NCBI GenBank assembly: GCA_040880545.1
Contig: JBBDIE010000175.1
Location: forward strand, 6,778-70,777
DNA length: 64,000 nt
DNA from: M55B112 sp040880545
GTDB taxonomy: Bacteria; Bacteroidota; Bacteroidia; Bacteroidales; GCA-2748055
Reading direction: 5' to 3'
The notes under the pieces are model-generated. The model worked only from the letters and a program-made list of their open reading frames with translations, was not told the origin of the DNA and ran no database searches. The first letter of the stretch is position 1; each line of letters begins with the position of its first letter. Of the stretch, positions 63,610 to 64,000 are shown one piece after another. Made by a program: the position numbers and the translations under genes.

Positions 63610-63953
63610 TTGTTAATTCAGAAATAATAATTTTTGGGTGAAGGATCAATACAATATTATCCATGTATTTGACATCAACCCTGATATATTCAAATATAAT
63701 TTTTTTTGATACTCATTTTCATTCAGAATCTGATAATATCACGTAATTTATTGGAATTCGGCCACTTAATTGCCGATTGCAAATGAACCAATTTATTAAT
63801 ATATTTGCACCGGCTTAAAAAAATGGTACTGTTCATTCAATTTACAGAGTAATTAAAAGAGGAATGGTGGTATTGCTTTTTCCGGATGCTGAAAATGATA
63901 AAATCACAAAAATTATTGAAATTTTGATATAGGAATTATTCAATTAAGCAAAC
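63610..63953. other. 344-bp gap between the LacI gene and tRNA-Leu
   Basis: Apart from the tRNA promoter near 63777-63807 nothing is seen. Short frames here have no recognisable sequence and no terminator hairpin could be fixed after the LacI stop. Confidence 0.5.
63777..63807 (+). promoter_or_regulatory. Promoter of tRNA-Leu(GAG)
   Basis: TTG (63777-63779), 20 bases, then TATATTTG (63800-63807) match the Bacteroidota -33/-7 consensus and spacing. The 14-base core ttaatatatttgca is shared with the tRNA-Leu(CAG) promoter near 15264. Confidence 0.65.
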
Positions 63954-64000
63954 GCCCAGGTGGCGGAATTGGTAGACGCGCCAGGTTGAGGGCCTGGTGA
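63954..64000 (+). tRNA. tRNA-Leu (anticodon GAG), cut by the window end
   Basis: Acceptor strand gcccagg, D arm tggcggaattggtagacgc, and anticodon stem ccagg/cctgg around the 7-base loop ttgaggg, giving anticodon GAG. The first 26 bases differ from the CAG tRNA at only one position. The variable arm, T arm and 3' end lie beyond the window. Confidence 0.93.

Noticed and set aside
1..64000. CRISPR array, insertion sequence or prophage
   Set aside because: No regularly spaced direct repeats, transposase, integrase or phage structural genes were seen on either strand.

Overview
The window is a chromosomal fragment of a Bacteroidota bacterium, most likely a marine or anaerobic member of the Bacteroidales/Marinilabiliales. 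This rests on tandem SusC/SusD pairs, a T9SS C-terminal sorting signal, many Bacteroidota-style lipoproteins, near absence of Shine-Dalgarno sites, TAnnTTTG-type promoters, and the gene orders thrS-infC-rpmI-rplT and dapB-lepB-lepB-wbqC. No insertion sequence, integrase, phage gene or CRISPR array was seen.

Region 1 (1-15.5 kb) is core genome. It holds the Ser/Arg-rich tail of a truncated gene, an OmpP1/FadL-like outer-membrane protein, and a minus-strand cluster wbqC-like / two signal peptidases I / dapB. A clear terminator separates that cluster from the translation operon thrS-infC-rpmI-rplT. A large imperfect inverted repeat (9648-9802) lies in the likely thrS leader. Next come a YgiQ-type radical SAM protein, a dipeptidyl peptidase IV-like S9 peptidase, a PKD-domain lipoprotein with its own promoter, and tRNA-Leu(CAG).

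Region 2 (15.5-61.8 kb) is one very long minus-strand polysaccharide utilisation locus (PUL). In transcription order from the right it has two SusC/SusD pairs, a GH141-like beta-helix lipoprotein, a GH29 fucosidase, a sulfatase, a purple-acid-phosphatase-like phosphoesterase, a sulfatase, a DUF1593 protein, three sulfatases, a second GH29, an exported RraA-like protein, a sulfatase, two GH10-like proteins, two sulfatases, a T9SS-sorted beta-helix protein and a second beta-helix protein. It ends with a sugar-handling module: GDP-mannose 3,5-epimerase homologue, nucleotidyltransferase/GHMP-kinase fusion, mutarotase, third GH29, mannose-1-phosphate guanylyltransferase and a FucP-type permease. 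Eight sulfatases, three GH29 enzymes and a fucose permease point to a highly sulfated, fucose-rich polysaccharide such as an algal fucoidan-like or other marine sulfated glycan. That substrate is an inference. A divergent LacI-type regulator (62584-63609) probably controls the locus.

The proposed flow is: SusCD uptake; desulfation and exo-fucosidase trimming by lipoprotein and periplasmic enzymes; fucose anomer conversion and FucP import; and a small GDP-sugar branch (GDP-mannose to GDP-L-galactose/L-gulose plus a possible salvage kinase/NT) embedded in the same locus. No fucose isomerase, fuculokinase or aldolase, and no sulfatase-maturing enzyme, lies in the window.

The items most worth a second look are: a new-looking three-copy intergenic element (two nested inverted repeats with fixed spacing) in the gaps of the PUL; a pair of GH10-fold proteins with His at the usual acid/base Glu position; the NT-GHMP fusion beside a plant-like GDP-mannose epimerase inside a catabolic PUL; and a signal-peptide-bearing RraA-like protein. 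The window ends inside a second tRNA-Leu (GAG).
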